From: CANDYO01 sp964627795
GTDB lineage: Bacteria; Pseudomonadota; Alphaproteobacteria; Rickettsiales; CANDYO01
Reading direction: 5' to 3'
DNA length: 64,000 nucleotides
NCBI GenBank assembly: GCA_964627795.1
Contig: CAZVLF010000001.1
Coordinates: 1 to 64,000, forward strand
The position numbers and the translations under genes were made by a program. Under the pieces are notes generated by a model. That model was not told the origin of the DNA. It saw nothing but the letters and a program-made list of their open reading frames with translations, and did no database searches. Positions 24,831 to 34,185 of the stretch are shown here, one piece after another. Position 1 is the stretch's first letter. Every line of letters starts with the position of its first letter.

Positions 24831-26537
24831 ATGGAAGAAGATCATTTTTTATCTGTAGTTTTATTAATCTTAGCAGCTGCTGTAGTAATTGTAGCTACTT
24901 TTAGAAAAATGAGGCTAAGCCCTGTATTAGGGTATTTTGTTGCAGGAGGAATTATTGGTGAAAATGGCCTTGGCTTTGTATCTTCCGCTCAAACTGAGGT
25001 TCTGGGTGAAGTAGGTGTTATATTCCTACTTTTTGCGATAGGCCTGGAACTAACTATTGAAAGACTCCAAGCAATGCGAAGATATGTTTTTGGATTTGGT
25101 TCATTACAAGTTATAATTACTGCTATTGCATTAGGAGCAGCTGCATATTTAATGGGTGAGTCTCTTTCTACTTCAACGATTTTAGGAGGTGGTTTAGCTC
25201 TATCTTCAACCGCAATTGTATTGCAAGTTATTGCTGAAAAAAGAGAGCAATCTACACAAGCTGGTAGATTGTCTCTAGCAGTTTTATTAATGCAAGATTT
25301 TGCAGTTGTTCCGCTTCTAGTTTTAGTTCCAATTCTTTCAGGAGAGCAAGTTGGTTTGGCAAGACCCCTAGTTGAAGCTTTTATAAAAGCTGTATTAGTA
25401 TTGATATTTATTTATTGTATTGGACGTCTTTGTTTAAAACCTTTATTCAATATGATAAATACATCTAACTCAGCAGAAAGCAATGAAATTTTTATAGCAG
25501 CAACAATTCTAATTGCTCTAGGCACGGCTTATTTAACTTCTCGTATGGGGCTATCATTAGCTTTAGGTGCTTTTGCAGCGGGGTTATTAGTTGCTGAAAC
25601 AGAGTTTCAACTCCAAGCCGAAGAGAGTATAGCCCCATTTAAGGGATTATTTTTAGGTCTTTTCTTTATGTCTGTGGGAATGAGTTTAGATCTTCAATTG
25701 ATTTTAGATCAATTAAGCCTCGTATTTTTTCTTTCGGTTGGTTTGATTGCTATTAAGGCAGCCATAATAATCTTCTTATGCTTACTTTTCAAATTTAGCT
25801 TAGGAAATGCTATTCATATTGGCTTACTTCTTGCTCAAGGAAGTGAATTTGCTTTTATTTTATTCAGACTAGCTGATAGAAGTAATATTTTTAATATTGA
25901 TGTTGATATCTTGTTATTGGTTGTTACCATAACCATGGCAGTAACTCCTTTAATAGCGATACTAGGCTCATACATATCTAAACGTCTAAGCAAACATGAA
26001 AAAATGAAGCATGATGAAGTTTATAAAGAAGTTTCTGATGTTAATAATCACATCATAATTCTTGGCTATGGAAGAGTAGGAAAGATGGTTACAAGATTAT
26101 TAGAAGCAGAAAATGTTAATTATATTGCTGTAGATATAAATCCTGAGCTAGTTGCAATTGAAAGAAAAAAAGGAACCCCTATATATTTAGGTGATGGAAG
26201 CAACCAAGAAATGCTTTATGCAATTGGTATTGAAAGAGCGAGCTCAGTTATAATAAGCATGAGTAATGAAATAACTCTTAAAAAGGCTTCTAAGCTTATT
26301 TCAACGCTTTACCCTTCTATTCCTATTGTTGTTAGAGCTAAAGATTTATCTAAAGCAGCAGAACTCTATGCAGTGGGCGCTAAAATTATAGTACCTGAAA
26401 CATATGAAACTGGGCTACAATTAGGAGGGGCAGTATTAAAAGCAATTGGTATAAGTGAGTTTGAAGTAAGCAGAATTAAAAACCTCTTTAGAGCTGGAAA
26501 TTATGTAAAACTTCCTCAAATTGAGGAATATACATGA
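24831..26537 (+). CDS. Kef-type cation:proton antiporter (CPA2)
   Basis: Inner-membrane K+ or Na+/H+ antiporter. The 568 residues comprise about 12 hydrophobic helices (residues 1-385), with the core motif LLMQDFAVVPLLVLVPIL that carries the transport Asp. They are followed by a cytoplasmic TrkA-N (RCK) domain from about 405, with its nucleotide-binding signature ILGYGRVGKMV. The C-terminal extension is short and no TrkA-C domain is seen. The downstream SH3 gene starts within its last four bases (ATGA overlap), so the two are co-expressed. Ion specificity cannot be deduced. Confidence 0.9.
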   Translation: MEEDHFLSVVLLILAAAVVIVATFRKMRLSPVLGYFVAGGIIGENGLGFVSSAQTEVLGEVGVIFLLFAIGLELTIERLQAMRRYVFGFGSLQVIITAIALGAAAYLMGESLSTSTILGGGLALSSTAIVLQVIAEKREQSTQAGRLSLAVLLMQDFAVVPLLVLVPILSGEQVGLARPLVEAFIKAVLVLIFIYCIGRLCLKPLFNMINTSNSAESNEIFIAATILIALGTAYLTSRMGLSLALGAFAAGLLVAETEFQLQAEESIAPFKGLFLGLFFMSVGMSLDLQLILDQLSLVFFLSVGLIAIKAAIIIFLCLLFKFSLGNAIHIGLLLAQGSEFAFILFRLADRSNIFNIDVDILLLVVTITMAVTPLIAILGSYISKRLSKHEKMKHDEVYKEVSDVNNHIIILGYGRVGKMVTRLLEAENVNYIAVDINPELVAIERKKGTPIYLGDGSNQEMLYAIGIERASSVIISMSNEITLKKASKLISTLYPSIPIVVRAKDLSKAAELYAVGAKIIVPETYETGLQLGGAVLKAIGISEFEVSRIKNLFRAGNYVKLPQIEEYT

Positions 26538-27043
26538 CAAATATAATAATAATATTGATTATTATTTTGTTAAATTCCTTACAAGCAAGTGGAGAAAAAT
26601 TCATTCCTCATTTTGCTTCCATTAAATCTTCTGAAGTTAATGTAAGAAAAGGGCCTAATGCAAGATATAAAATTGAATGGGTATTTAAAAAGAAAGGTGA
26701 ACCTGTTGAAGTTATAGCTCAATTTGAACATTGGAATAGAATTAGAGACGTAACCGGAGATGAGGGATGGGTTAAATCTGTTATGCTAAGTAAAAAACGA
26801 ACTGCAGTGATTATTTCCCCTTTAACAAATAAACAACATAAAAACAGTAATTCAAAATACTTAGTAAACATACATCGTAAACCTGATAATTCTTCTATTA
26901 TTTTTGGTAAAATTGAAACTTCAAAAAGAGTGAATCTTGATGAATGTCATAAACAATGGTGCAAGATAAAAGTAAATGATATAAGCGGTTGGGTTGAAAA
27001 GCAATTCCTATGGGGAGTTAACTCAAACGAGGAATTTAAATAA
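26534..27043 (+). CDS. Exported tandem SH3-domain protein
   Basis: A 169-residue protein with a signal-peptide-like start (TNIIIILIIILLNSLQASG). Two bacterial SH3-like repeats follow: residues about 28-85 (SEVNVRKGPNARYKIEWVF, WVKSVML) and about 105-160 (VNIHRKPDNSSIIFG, ISGWVEKQFLWG). It fits the alphaproteobacterial SH3_4 (DUF1058) type, thought to be periplasmic and to bind cell wall or protein partners. It overlaps the antiporter gene by four bases. The role is unknown. Confidence 0.82.
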   Translation: MTNIIIILIIILLNSLQASGEKFIPHFASIKSSEVNVRKGPNARYKIEWVFKKKGEPVEVIAQFEHWNRIRDVTGDEGWVKSVMLSKKRTAVIISPLTNKQHKNSNSKYLVNIHRKPDNSSIIFGKIETSKRVNLDECHKQWCKIKVNDISGWVEKQFLWGVNSNEEFK

Positions 27044-27056
27044 TTTCATTGATAAG

Positions 27057-27953
27057 CTAAATATCAGGTAATTCACCAGCAAACAAAACCTCTTTAACAA
27101 AAGAATTAAATTGATTTTCAGTGTAGGTAATAATTTCTTCTGTTTTACTAATTAATCCTTCAAACTTTATACTTGAATTATTAAAAGATGGAATTTGAAT
27201 ATTATCAACTATCACACCACCTATAGCTTTAGCTAAACCATAAGCACATATTCTTCCCATTTCATTAGCAATAAAAGACAATGAAGAATAAAAACTTTCT
27301 CCACATGAAATTTTATAAGTCTGCTCAGTTGTAAGAGTCAATATAGTTAAAGTTGCAAGATCAACATGCGATGATAGTATATTTTTAGGGAGATATTTAT
27401 TAGTAAGTTGAACAAATATGTAAGCCCCTATCAATCCTGCCTGAGCTTTATGATGATCATAGGGCGAAAAATAAATACCCTTTTTTTTAGAAACATAAGT
27501 TTTGCTTATGCATATTTTATAAGGAGCAAAATAAATTATAGAAGCTGATGTAAATGCGAATAAAGATTTAACAAAAACATTATCGATTTTTGCTTCTATA
27601 TTGCTAATCACATTAAAAGGAATCATTCCACTTAAAACAACAAAGGCATTTTTAAGTAAAAATGTTGGATAAAATTCTGTAGCCCAATTTTGTACCCACC
27701 GATTTGGGAACCATTTTACAGCTTGGAATACTCCTTTGTATAAAAAATTTTCTGTTAGCGAAGTAAATTTTGAAGGAATTATAGGGCTAAAGTAAGCATC
27801 CTGCAGATAATTATAGATCCCAACTTCAAGCATTCTATTGAGGAATGGATATCGAGATAACATTAATGGCCTAGTAATAACACATGAAGTAACAACTGCA
27901 CTTCCTATTTTTAATCCATAAGAAAAATCTTTAAAGAATTTTATATTATTCAT
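27057..27953 (-). CDS. Hypothetical membrane-associated protein
   Basis: I do not recognise a family. With the ATG at 27953 it has 298 residues. An in-frame TTG lies 15 bases earlier. Several moderately hydrophobic stretches (LKIGSAVVTSCVITRP, LFAFTSASIIYFAPY, AGLIGAYIFVQL) suggest two to four membrane-associated helices separated by polar loops. There is no signal peptide. The C-terminal 50 residues are acidic and helical. It converges on the SH3 gene (14 bases between ends). It seems intact and may be lineage-specific. Confidence 0.6.
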   Translation of the reverse strand: MNNIKFFKDFSYGLKIGSAVVTSCVITRPLMLSRYPFLNRMLEVGIYNYLQDAYFSPIIPSKFTSLTENFLYKGVFQAVKWFPNRWVQNWATEFYPTFLLKNAFVVLSGMIPFNVISNIEAKIDNVFVKSLFAFTSASIIYFAPYKICISKTYVSKKKGIYFSPYDHHKAQAGLIGAYIFVQLTNKYLPKNILSSHVDLATLTILTLTTEQTYKISCGESFYSSLSFIANEMGRICAYGLAKAIGGVIVDNIQIPSFNNSSIKFEGLISKTEEIITYTENQFNSFVKEVLFAGELPDI

Positions 27954-28111
27954 CAGCAAAAAACTCAATCAATAGCTAAATTTTAAAAATAAGCGCTATT
28001 AAAGGTAGTAAAATATATTATATAATGCAAATAATATTTACTTTTAGAATATTTTAATAGCTTTATTATGCGATCTAATTGGATAGGATTAGCTATTTTT
28101 CTTATCTTTCG

Positions 28112-28141
28112 TTGGACAGCAAGCTATTAATTATATATACT
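28112..28141 (+). promoter_or_regulatory. Possible symporter-gene promoter
   Basis: TTGGAC (28112-28117) and TATACT (28136-28141) with an 18-base spacer, about 60 bases before the symporter ATG. A transcript from here would run straight into the hairpin at 28159-28192. Confidence 0.4.
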
Positions 28142-28158
28142 CTTATAATGGTAGAACT

Positions 28159-28192
28159 AGAAATGATATTAGAATATCATTTCTTTTTTTTT
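28159..28192 (+). terminator. Intrinsic-terminator-like hairpin in a gene leader
   Basis: Left arm AGAAATGATA (28159-28168) pairs with TATCATTTCT (28175-28184), extendable by two A-T pairs, and is followed by a run of nine T on the plus strand. It ends only 11 bases before the ATG at 28204. It therefore sits in the leader of the symporter gene rather than behind a gene. The upstream gene on that side is on the minus strand. Confidence 0.65.
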
Positions 28193-28203
28193 AGTGAGTT
28201 TAA

Positions 28204-29520
28204 ATGAATATATTTGACATAGAATTAACAAATCTTCTGTTTGTATTGCTTAAATTGGTGTCTATACCAATCATATTTATTTTTCTAGTCAATTATTTTA
28301 ACCTGAAATTATGGCATAAAGTTGCTTTAGGCCTATTATGTGGAATAGCCTACGGATTTATTAATGGTGAAGAAGCAGTCTATATAAAGCCGGTTGGTGA
28401 TTTATTTTTAAACGCCATTAATATGATTATAGTTCCACTTATTTTTTTCTCTCTTATTGCTGGTATTACTAGCGTTAGTGATCCAAGCTCTCTTGGTAGA
28501 ATTGGTTTAAAATCTTGCGGGGCTTATCTTATTACAACTACATTTGCTATAATAATTGGCTTAACTTTAGCAACATTAATCAAACCAGGGCTTAATAGCA
28601 GCCTTGATTTATCAAGCATATCTCCGTCTTCTATAGATCCTAACATGATACAAGAATTTAGTTTTGTACAAATGCTAACAGAAATAATACCTTCGAATGC
28701 TTTTAGATCAATGGCAGAAGGAAAAATGTTACAAATAGTGTTTTTTTCCATATTTACCGGAATTACTATCTTAAAAATAGAAAGTACTTTAAGAAAAAAA
28801 TTAATAGATATGTTCCAAATGTTTTCTCAATTAGTTTTTAAAATGGTATCTATTATAATTCAATTCTCTCCTTATGGTGCATTTGCTTTAACAGGATGGA
28901 TTGTAGGAACTCAAGGTGCCGGAGTTTTAGGGGATCTACTTAAACTTGTAGGAACAGTTATTACTGGGATGACCATTCAATACCTATTTTTTGGTCTTTT
29001 CATTTATATTTTTGCTAAATTATCTCCTATTCCATTTTATAAAAAGAGCTTTGAATATCAAACTCTGGCTTTTTCAACTAGTAGCAGTAAAGCTACGCTT
29101 GCAACTACCATGAAAGTATGTAGAGAAAAAATGGGTATTTCTAATACAAGTACTTCTTTTGTCTTACCTCTTGGTGCTGCAATGAATATGGACGGGATGG
29201 CCATTTATTTAGGAATGTGCACAGTCTTTTTTGCCCAAGTATCCGGGGTGCATCTAGAATTTCACGATTATATAGTTATAATTATAACAGCTACAATTGG
29301 ATCTATTGGAGGAGCTGGGGTTCCTGGATCGTCCATGATAATGCTTCCAATGATTCTTACATCAGTTCATATTCCAATTGAAGGAGTAGCTTTGATAGCT
29401 GGGATTGATAGAATTCTTGATATGATTAGAACAACCATTAATATAACTGGTGATGCAACTGTAACTTTAATTATTGATAAAACTGAAGGTAACCTAGATG
29501 AAGAAACATATTATAGTTAG
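28204..29520 (+). CDS. Dicarboxylate/amino acid:cation symporter (DAACS)
   Basis: Secondary transporter of the GltP/DctA family for acidic amino acids or C4-dicarboxylates. The 438 residues show eight helices and both re-entrant hairpins: HP1 with SSSKATLATTMK, the NMDGMAIYLGM motif on TM7, and HP2 with GGAGVPGSSMIML. The C-terminal IAGIDRILDMIRTTINITGD block, which binds substrate, is intact. The gene overlaps the next one, a TAXI solute-binding protein, by 23 bases. A hairpin with a T run in its leader could control it. Substrate is likely glutamate, aspartate or a dicarboxylate, an inference from family only. Confidence 0.9.
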   Translation: MNIFDIELTNLLFVLLKLVSIPIIFIFLVNYFNLKLWHKVALGLLCGIAYGFINGEEAVYIKPVGDLFLNAINMIIVPLIFFSLIAGITSVSDPSSLGRIGLKSCGAYLITTTFAIIIGLTLATLIKPGLNSSLDLSSISPSSIDPNMIQEFSFVQMLTEIIPSNAFRSMAEGKMLQIVFFSIFTGITILKIESTLRKKLIDMFQMFSQLVFKMVSIIIQFSPYGAFALTGWIVGTQGAGVLGDLLKLVGTVITGMTIQYLFFGLFIYIFAKLSPIPFYKKSFEYQTLAFSTSSSKATLATTMKVCREKMGISNTSTSFVLPLGAAMNMDGMAIYLGMCTVFFAQVSGVHLEFHDYIVIIITATIGSIGGAGVPGSSMIMLPMILTSVHIPIEGVALIAGIDRILDMIRTTINITGDATVTLIIDKTEGNLDEETYYS

Positions 29521-30310
29521 TTTCTTTTTATTGTCTTTTTTTCCTGCCTGGGGAGAAGATCATCCCAAATTATTCTCAGGAAATGCTTCTGGTTTATATT
29601 ATGGGTTGGGAACAGCATTATGCGACATTCTTGATTGCGATAATACCCCTTCCAACGGCTCGCTCGATAATATTAATTTGCTTAAGCAAAATAATAACTC
29701 TTTAGCTATTATTCAGCTTAACTGTCTTAACGAACATCAAGCGGAATTAATTACTTTAAAAACACTTTATACCGAGGCTTATACTTTGGCAGTTAAAGCA
29801 GATAGCAATATTTTTACAATTAAAGATTTGCAAGGTAAAAGAACTAATATTGATAAGATAAATTCTGGTAGCTACACCTCAGCTATTGACTTATTTAATA
29901 ACTATAGTTTTAAAAAGGAAGATTTAGGCTCAATTTATAACCTTCCTATAAATAAAGATTTAAATAAATTATGTGAAAATAAGATTGATGCTTCATTTCA
30001 CGTTGTCGCCCACCCTAATGTTAATTTCCAAAGTTTAAATTGTGCCCTAAGATTCATTCCAATTGACGATGATATTGCTTTAAAACTAGTCAATAAAAAT
30101 AAATTTTTAAAATTTACTGAAATTAAATCTGGGCTTTACAATTTTGATTATAAAAGCACGCGCACAATCGGAGTAAGTGCTGTATTAGTTGCCAATAAAA
30201 ATATTGATAAAATATTGCTTAAAAATATTAAAAATAAATTAGATGCATCTTATGATAAATTAAAACTAAAATATTTAAAATTAACTGGAATTGAACTTTC
30301 GAACAATTAA
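29498..30310 (+). CDS. TAXI-family solute-binding protein
   Basis: Periplasmic binding protein of the TAXI group, normally the substrate receptor of TRAP transporters. The 270 residues start with a signal peptide (IIVSFFLLSFFPAWG). Typical features follow: LFSGNASGLYYGLGTALC, an ALAVKADS-like TLAVKADS segment, DLQGKRTNID and SGSYTSAIDLF. It overlaps the upstream symporter gene by 23 bases, so the two are made together. No TRAP membrane subunits are nearby. It converges on ftsA with a four-base overlap of the ends. Confidence 0.85.
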   Translation: MKKHIIVSFFLLSFFPAWGEDHPKLFSGNASGLYYGLGTALCDILDCDNTPSNGSLDNINLLKQNNNSLAIIQLNCLNEHQAELITLKTLYTEAYTLAVKADSNIFTIKDLQGKRTNIDKINSGSYTSAIDLFNNYSFKKEDLGSIYNLPINKDLNKLCENKIDASFHVVAHPNVNFQSLNCALRFIPIDDDIALKLVNKNKFLKFTEIKSGLYNFDYKSTRTIGVSAVLVANKNIDKILLKNIKNKLDASYDKLKLKYLKLTGIELSNN

Positions 30311-31560
30311 AAGTGCCTTCTAAACCAAGCTATCAACCCTTTTAGAAACCATTCATTTTGATTAACTTCTAATTCGCTCTCATTTTGTGAAATCATTTTT
30401 AAAGCACCAGCAATTGCTGCATAAGAAGATTTTGTTATATCGTTGGGAAGTCCCTCAAATAAATTAAATTTTCCAACTCTCACTTTAGTTTCAAGAATTC
30501 TTGAGGTTTCCTCACCTATACCGTTTAAACTAGTAGTTCCACCTGTAATTATAACATTATGCCTAGCATTAGGAAATTGTTGATAGTGATCTGCTAAAAT
30601 TCTTTTAAGATAAGTAAAAATCTCTTCTAATCTTGCATGAATAACATTATTCAATTCAATATTTGATAATGTTCTTTCTTCTACCTCAAATCCACCTAAT
30701 ACATTTCCTTCATTTTTGTAACTAATCATTTTATTTTTATCAGCATAACTTGATTTTGCTGCTCCATGAATAGTCTTTATTCTTTCAGCTGTCAAAATAT
30801 CCATCATAAAACTTTTAGATATGTCATTAGTTATAGCATCGCCACCAATTGGAATATAGCCACAAGCAACAACATTACCCTGTGTAAAAAGCGCATAAGA
30901 AGTGATTTGGCCTCCAATATCAATTACTGTTGAGCCTATTTCTTTATCATTATTATTTAAAACCATATACGAAGATGCAAAAGGAGCAAAAACACAATCT
31001 TCAATATCAAGTTGGCATGAAGCTAAACAATTTATAATATTTTCTAGCATTATAGATGAAGCAGTAACATAATGAATATTTGCAATAACCTTGCTTCCAA
31101 TTAGTCCAACTGGATTCCTTACCATGTTATTGCCGTCAACATTATAACCTAAAGAACAAAAATGTATTACCTGATTACCTTTTTTTTCTAAATCTCTTAT
31201 TCCAGAAAAAACTAAATCTTCTACAGCGGCAGAAGTTATTTTTCTTTTACTCAAGTTTAGGCTTGGTGTTAAATAATGCGATCTAACTTTATTTCCATTA
31301 ATTATTAATATCACACTTTCAACGGTAAAATTAGCTTCTAACTCAGCTTGTTCTATAGCTGAAATAATTGATTCTTTAGCAAGCTTCGTATCACTAATAT
31401 TTCCATTCTTAAACCCATTGGCACTATGGCACCCGTGCCCAACTACTTTAATTCCCGCATTAGACACTGATGCAATAATACAAATAATCTTGCTTGAACC
31501 TATTTCAAGCACAGTTAAAAGCCTATCACTTTTCTCTATAAGCAATTCTTTTATAGCCAT
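30307..31560 (-). CDS. ftsA: Cell division protein FtsA
   Basis: Actin-like ATPase that anchors FtsZ to the membrane. The actin-fold signatures LTVLEIGSSKIICIIA (phosphate 1), STVIDIGGQITSYALF (phosphate 2) and NVIITGGTTSLNG (adenosine) are present, with the FtsA-specific 1C domain between them. The C-terminus WFLKGLIAWFRRHF is an amphipathic membrane-targeting helix. The start is the ATG in TGATG at the ftsQ stop. An ATG six bases earlier is possible. It is the last gene of the run that starts at pgsA. ftsZ does not follow. Confidence 0.95.
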   Translation of the reverse strand: MAIKELLIEKSDRLLTVLEIGSSKIICIIASVSNAGIKVVGHGCHSANGFKNGNISDTKLAKESIISAIEQAELEANFTVESVILIINGNKVRSHYLTPSLNLSKRKITSAAVEDLVFSGIRDLEKKGNQVIHFCSLGYNVDGNNMVRNPVGLIGSKVIANIHYVTASSIMLENIINCLASCQLDIEDCVFAPFASSYMVLNNNDKEIGSTVIDIGGQITSYALFTQGNVVACGYIPIGGDAITNDISKSFMMDILTAERIKTIHGAAKSSYADKNKMISYKNEGNVLGGFEVEERTLSNIELNNVIHARLEEIFTYLKRILADHYQQFPNARHNVIITGGTTSLNGIGEETSRILETKVRVGKFNLFEGLPNDITKSSYAAIAGALKMISQNESELEVNQNEWFLKGLIAWFRRHF

Positions 31561-32342
31561 CACCATTTCTCAATAAATATTTTATTCTTAATTCTTAAAT
31601 CGATTACTTTAATATCTTGATTGAATAACTCATTCTTTTTAAATAATTTTATTACAAGTTTCCATGCATTGTCAAAATTATCTTCAGGCATCTTAACTTC
31701 TATTTTTTCATTTAAACGAATATTCCATCTTCTTTCACTAACTCTTGCTATAGAAGATATATGCTTAAAGAGCTCTGGCTCAACTTTTAACATTTCAATT
31801 AATGAACTAGCATAAATCTCTGCACCATCACCTATAATAATTGGTAGATGAAGGTAATTTTTAAGGTTCTTTTCGTATATTATTGCTCCCTCATCATCAA
31901 TCAAATATAGTTGCTTATCTTTTTGTCCCAAAGCTATAGGCTTTCTTTCTTCAATAAAAATATGAATATTGTTAGGTAATTCTCTTGAAATACTAACAGA
32001 TTTTATCCATTCTATAGATTCTAATCTTTTCTTAAGTTCCCATAGAGAAACTTCAAAAATTGGTGTTCCAGATTTAATTTTAATTGCACGAGAAATTTTT
32101 TCTGAATTAGTATTTTTTTGCCCTTCAATAATTACATCTTTAACCACTAATCCTACATCAGATGTAATTTGATAAAGCTTGCTTATAAACTTTGGAGCTT
32201 GGATATATAAAAATGATAAAAAGAAAACTATCAAAACATAAGAGCAAAGCTTGCCTAAATTTTGTGCAGCTGTCCCTTCTTTTTTCCGGCGCCTTCTTTT
32301 ACCGCTAGTAATAGTTTTTTTTGGACGATAATTTTTCTTCAT
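31560..32342 (-). CDS. ftsQ: Cell division protein FtsQ
   Basis: Bitopic divisome protein linking cytoplasmic and periplasmic parts. The very basic cytoplasmic tail (GKRRRRKKEG, residues about 14-23) is followed by one membrane helix (about 33-53), a POTRA domain with VKDVIIEGQKN, and the FtsQ beta domain with IEERKPIALGQ and LIDDEGAIIYEK. Length 260 is usual. Its ATG overlaps the ddl stop (ATGA) and its stop overlaps the ftsA start, so translation of the three is coupled. Confidence 0.93.
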   Translation of the reverse strand: MKKNYRPKKTITSGKRRRRKKEGTAAQNLGKLCSYVLIVFFLSFLYIQAPKFISKLYQITSDVGLVVKDVIIEGQKNTNSEKISRAIKIKSGTPIFEVSLWELKKRLESIEWIKSVSISRELPNNIHIFIEERKPIALGQKDKQLYLIDDEGAIIYEKNLKNYLHLPIIIGDGAEIYASSLIEMLKVEPELFKHISSIARVSERRWNIRLNEKIEVKMPEDNFDNAWKLVIKLFKKNELFNQDIKVIDLRIKNKIFIEKW

Positions 32343-33313
32343 TTCTCTAAAGCTTCATTAATCAAAATTTCAATAAACTTTTCAAAACTAATTCCATTTT
32401 TTTGAATAATATCCGGCGCAGAAGATAGTAAAGTTAAACCAGGATGAGTATTAATTTCAATAAAATATGCTTTATTTTCCTTAGGGCTATACCTAAATTC
32501 TGCTCTTGTTACACCTTTACAATTCATTATTTTATGAGCTTTTTCAGCAATCTTCATCATTTCTTCATTTGCTTGGATTGGAACATTGGCAGGGCAAACA
32601 TGCTTAGAATATCCAGGCTTATATTTACAATCATAATCATTAAATCTTTTTCCTTTTAGGCATATAATTTCTAATGTACCAATTGCTTTGCCATTTAAAA
32701 CTGCAACCTGAATTTCTTGGCCCTCTATATATTCCTCAATTATTGCTTGTTTTCCATATGGAAAATTATATTGACTTAAATCATATTCGTCTTCCTCAAA
32801 TATTACTTCCACTCCTAAACTTGAACCTTGATCAAGAGGTTTAATAACGTAAGGCCTTTTAATTGGCTCTTTTGTTAGATCATCACCTTGATTGATAATT
32901 ACTCTTTTAGGACATAATACTCCATTAGAAGCAAAAATTTGCTGCGAATATACTTTATCTAAGGCTAATGCTGAGGCTAGCACCCCAGAATGTGTATATG
33001 GAATTCCAAGAATTTCTAACACGCCTTGAATTGCACCATCTTCACCAAAAGTACCATGAAGAGCATTAAAAACCACGTCTGGATTTATTTTTCTAATAAC
33101 TTCAGCAATATCTGTTCCCATTTCAACAGGAGTAACTCTGTAATTCATATCTTTTATTATACTACAAACCACTTCACCTGACATAATTGATACTTCTCTT
33201 TCTGCAGATAATCCTCCATAAACAACAGCAACATGGAGACTCTTTTCGTCCCCCTTACCAATTTTTTCTTTTACTGATGATAGCCTTGTATAATCAACTT
33301 CAAACTTTTTCAT
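32339..33313 (-). CDS. ddl: D-alanine--D-alanine ligase
   Basis: Cytoplasmic ATP-grasp enzyme that makes the D-Ala-D-Ala of peptidoglycan. The N-terminal block VAVVYGGLSAEREVSIMSG, the catalytic HGTFGEDGAIQG, the ATP-grasp lysines in PYVIKPLDQGSSLGV and the metal-binding AYFIEINTHPGLT are present. 324 residues, slightly long owing to about 25 extra N-terminal residues. Overlaps hslO and ftsQ by four bases each. Together with murA, ftsQ and ftsA it shows that the organism makes peptidoglycan. Confidence 0.97.
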   Translation of the reverse strand: MKKFEVDYTRLSSVKEKIGKGDEKSLHVAVVYGGLSAEREVSIMSGEVVCSIIKDMNYRVTPVEMGTDIAEVIRKINPDVVFNALHGTFGEDGAIQGVLEILGIPYTHSGVLASALALDKVYSQQIFASNGVLCPKRVIINQGDDLTKEPIKRPYVIKPLDQGSSLGVEVIFEEDEYDLSQYNFPYGKQAIIEEYIEGQEIQVAVLNGKAIGTLEIICLKGKRFNDYDCKYKPGYSKHVCPANVPIQANEEMMKIAEKAHKIMNCKGVTRAEFRYSPKENKAYFIEINTHPGLTLLSSAPDIIQKNGISFEKFIEILINEALEK

Positions 33314-34182
33314 AAATTACCTTGGTGTTTTTGGTTAAATAATTTATCTATCTGATCTTTATCTAATTGATATTTCTTATTGCAAAACTCACAGTTTATT
33401 GAGATCTTTTCTTCCTGAATAGATGCAATAGCTTCTTCATAACCAATAGAAAAAATAACTTGTTCTATTTTTTCTAATGAACATCTGCATTTATGAGAAA
33501 TTTCTGTTTGCTCATAAACACAAACTTCCATTTCATTATAAACAGCAAAGAGAAGATCTTTTATACTTAATGAAGGATCTATAAGCTCATGGTCTTTTAT
33601 AGTTGAAAAAAATAACTTGGCTTCATTCCATTTATTTTCTTCATCTTTTCCTGGAAGTTTTTGAATTAAAATACCTCCTCCACACCATGATTCTTCACTA
33701 TCAGGTAGAGTAATTTTACCAATTTTCAATTTTAGCGCAGTATTTATCTGCTCAGACTGCTGGAAATATTCCTCCATTGCTTGAGCTAAATTATCATTTG
33801 TTATTTCTACTATACCTTGATAACGGTTACTGTTCTTACGATCAATTGTTACCATTAAAATAGAATCTTTAATTATATTTTTATATTCTTTTTTTACGGT
33901 ATCTTCTTTAACTCTAGCAAACCCTCTTATATTTCCAGGATATTGATAATCAGCAACAAAATAATCATTCCCTTCTTTCATTCTTAACTGTAATGTTAAT
34001 AATATTTCATCTTTAAATTGCGAGCCAAGCAAACATCCAACCATCAATAACTCGCCAAGTATAATAGCAATATTATCCGGATAATCATGCTGTTTAAGAA
34101 CAATATTAATTTGAGAATCAAATTTTATCATTCTGCCTTTAACAGCAGCAGAATTTAAAGTAAAAGGAATAATCAGATTCAT
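33310..34182 (-). CDS. hslO: Redox-regulated chaperone Hsp33
   Basis: Holdase chaperone activated by oxidative unfolding. The 290 residues end in the zinc-binding redox switch: C-x-C in HKCRCSL and C-x-x-C in CEFCNKK, so all four cysteines are there. The N-terminal domain has GELLMVGCLLGS and the substrate-binding core. The gene sits inside the dcw-type run between murA and ddl, which is an unusual place for hslO, with a four-base overlap to ddl and three bases from murA. Confidence 0.93.
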   Translation of the reverse strand: MNLIIPFTLNSAAVKGRMIKFDSQINIVLKQHDYPDNIAIILGELLMVGCLLGSQFKDEILLTLQLRMKEGNDYFVADYQYPGNIRGFARVKEDTVKKEYKNIIKDSILMVTIDRKNSNRYQGIVEITNDNLAQAMEEYFQQSEQINTALKLKIGKITLPDSEESWCGGGILIQKLPGKDEENKWNEAKLFFSTIKDHELIDPSLSIKDLLFAVYNEMEVCVYEQTEISHKCRCSLEKIEQVIFSIGYEEAIASIQEEKISINCEFCNKKYQLDKDQIDKLFNQKHQGNL

Positions 34183-34185
34183 AAT

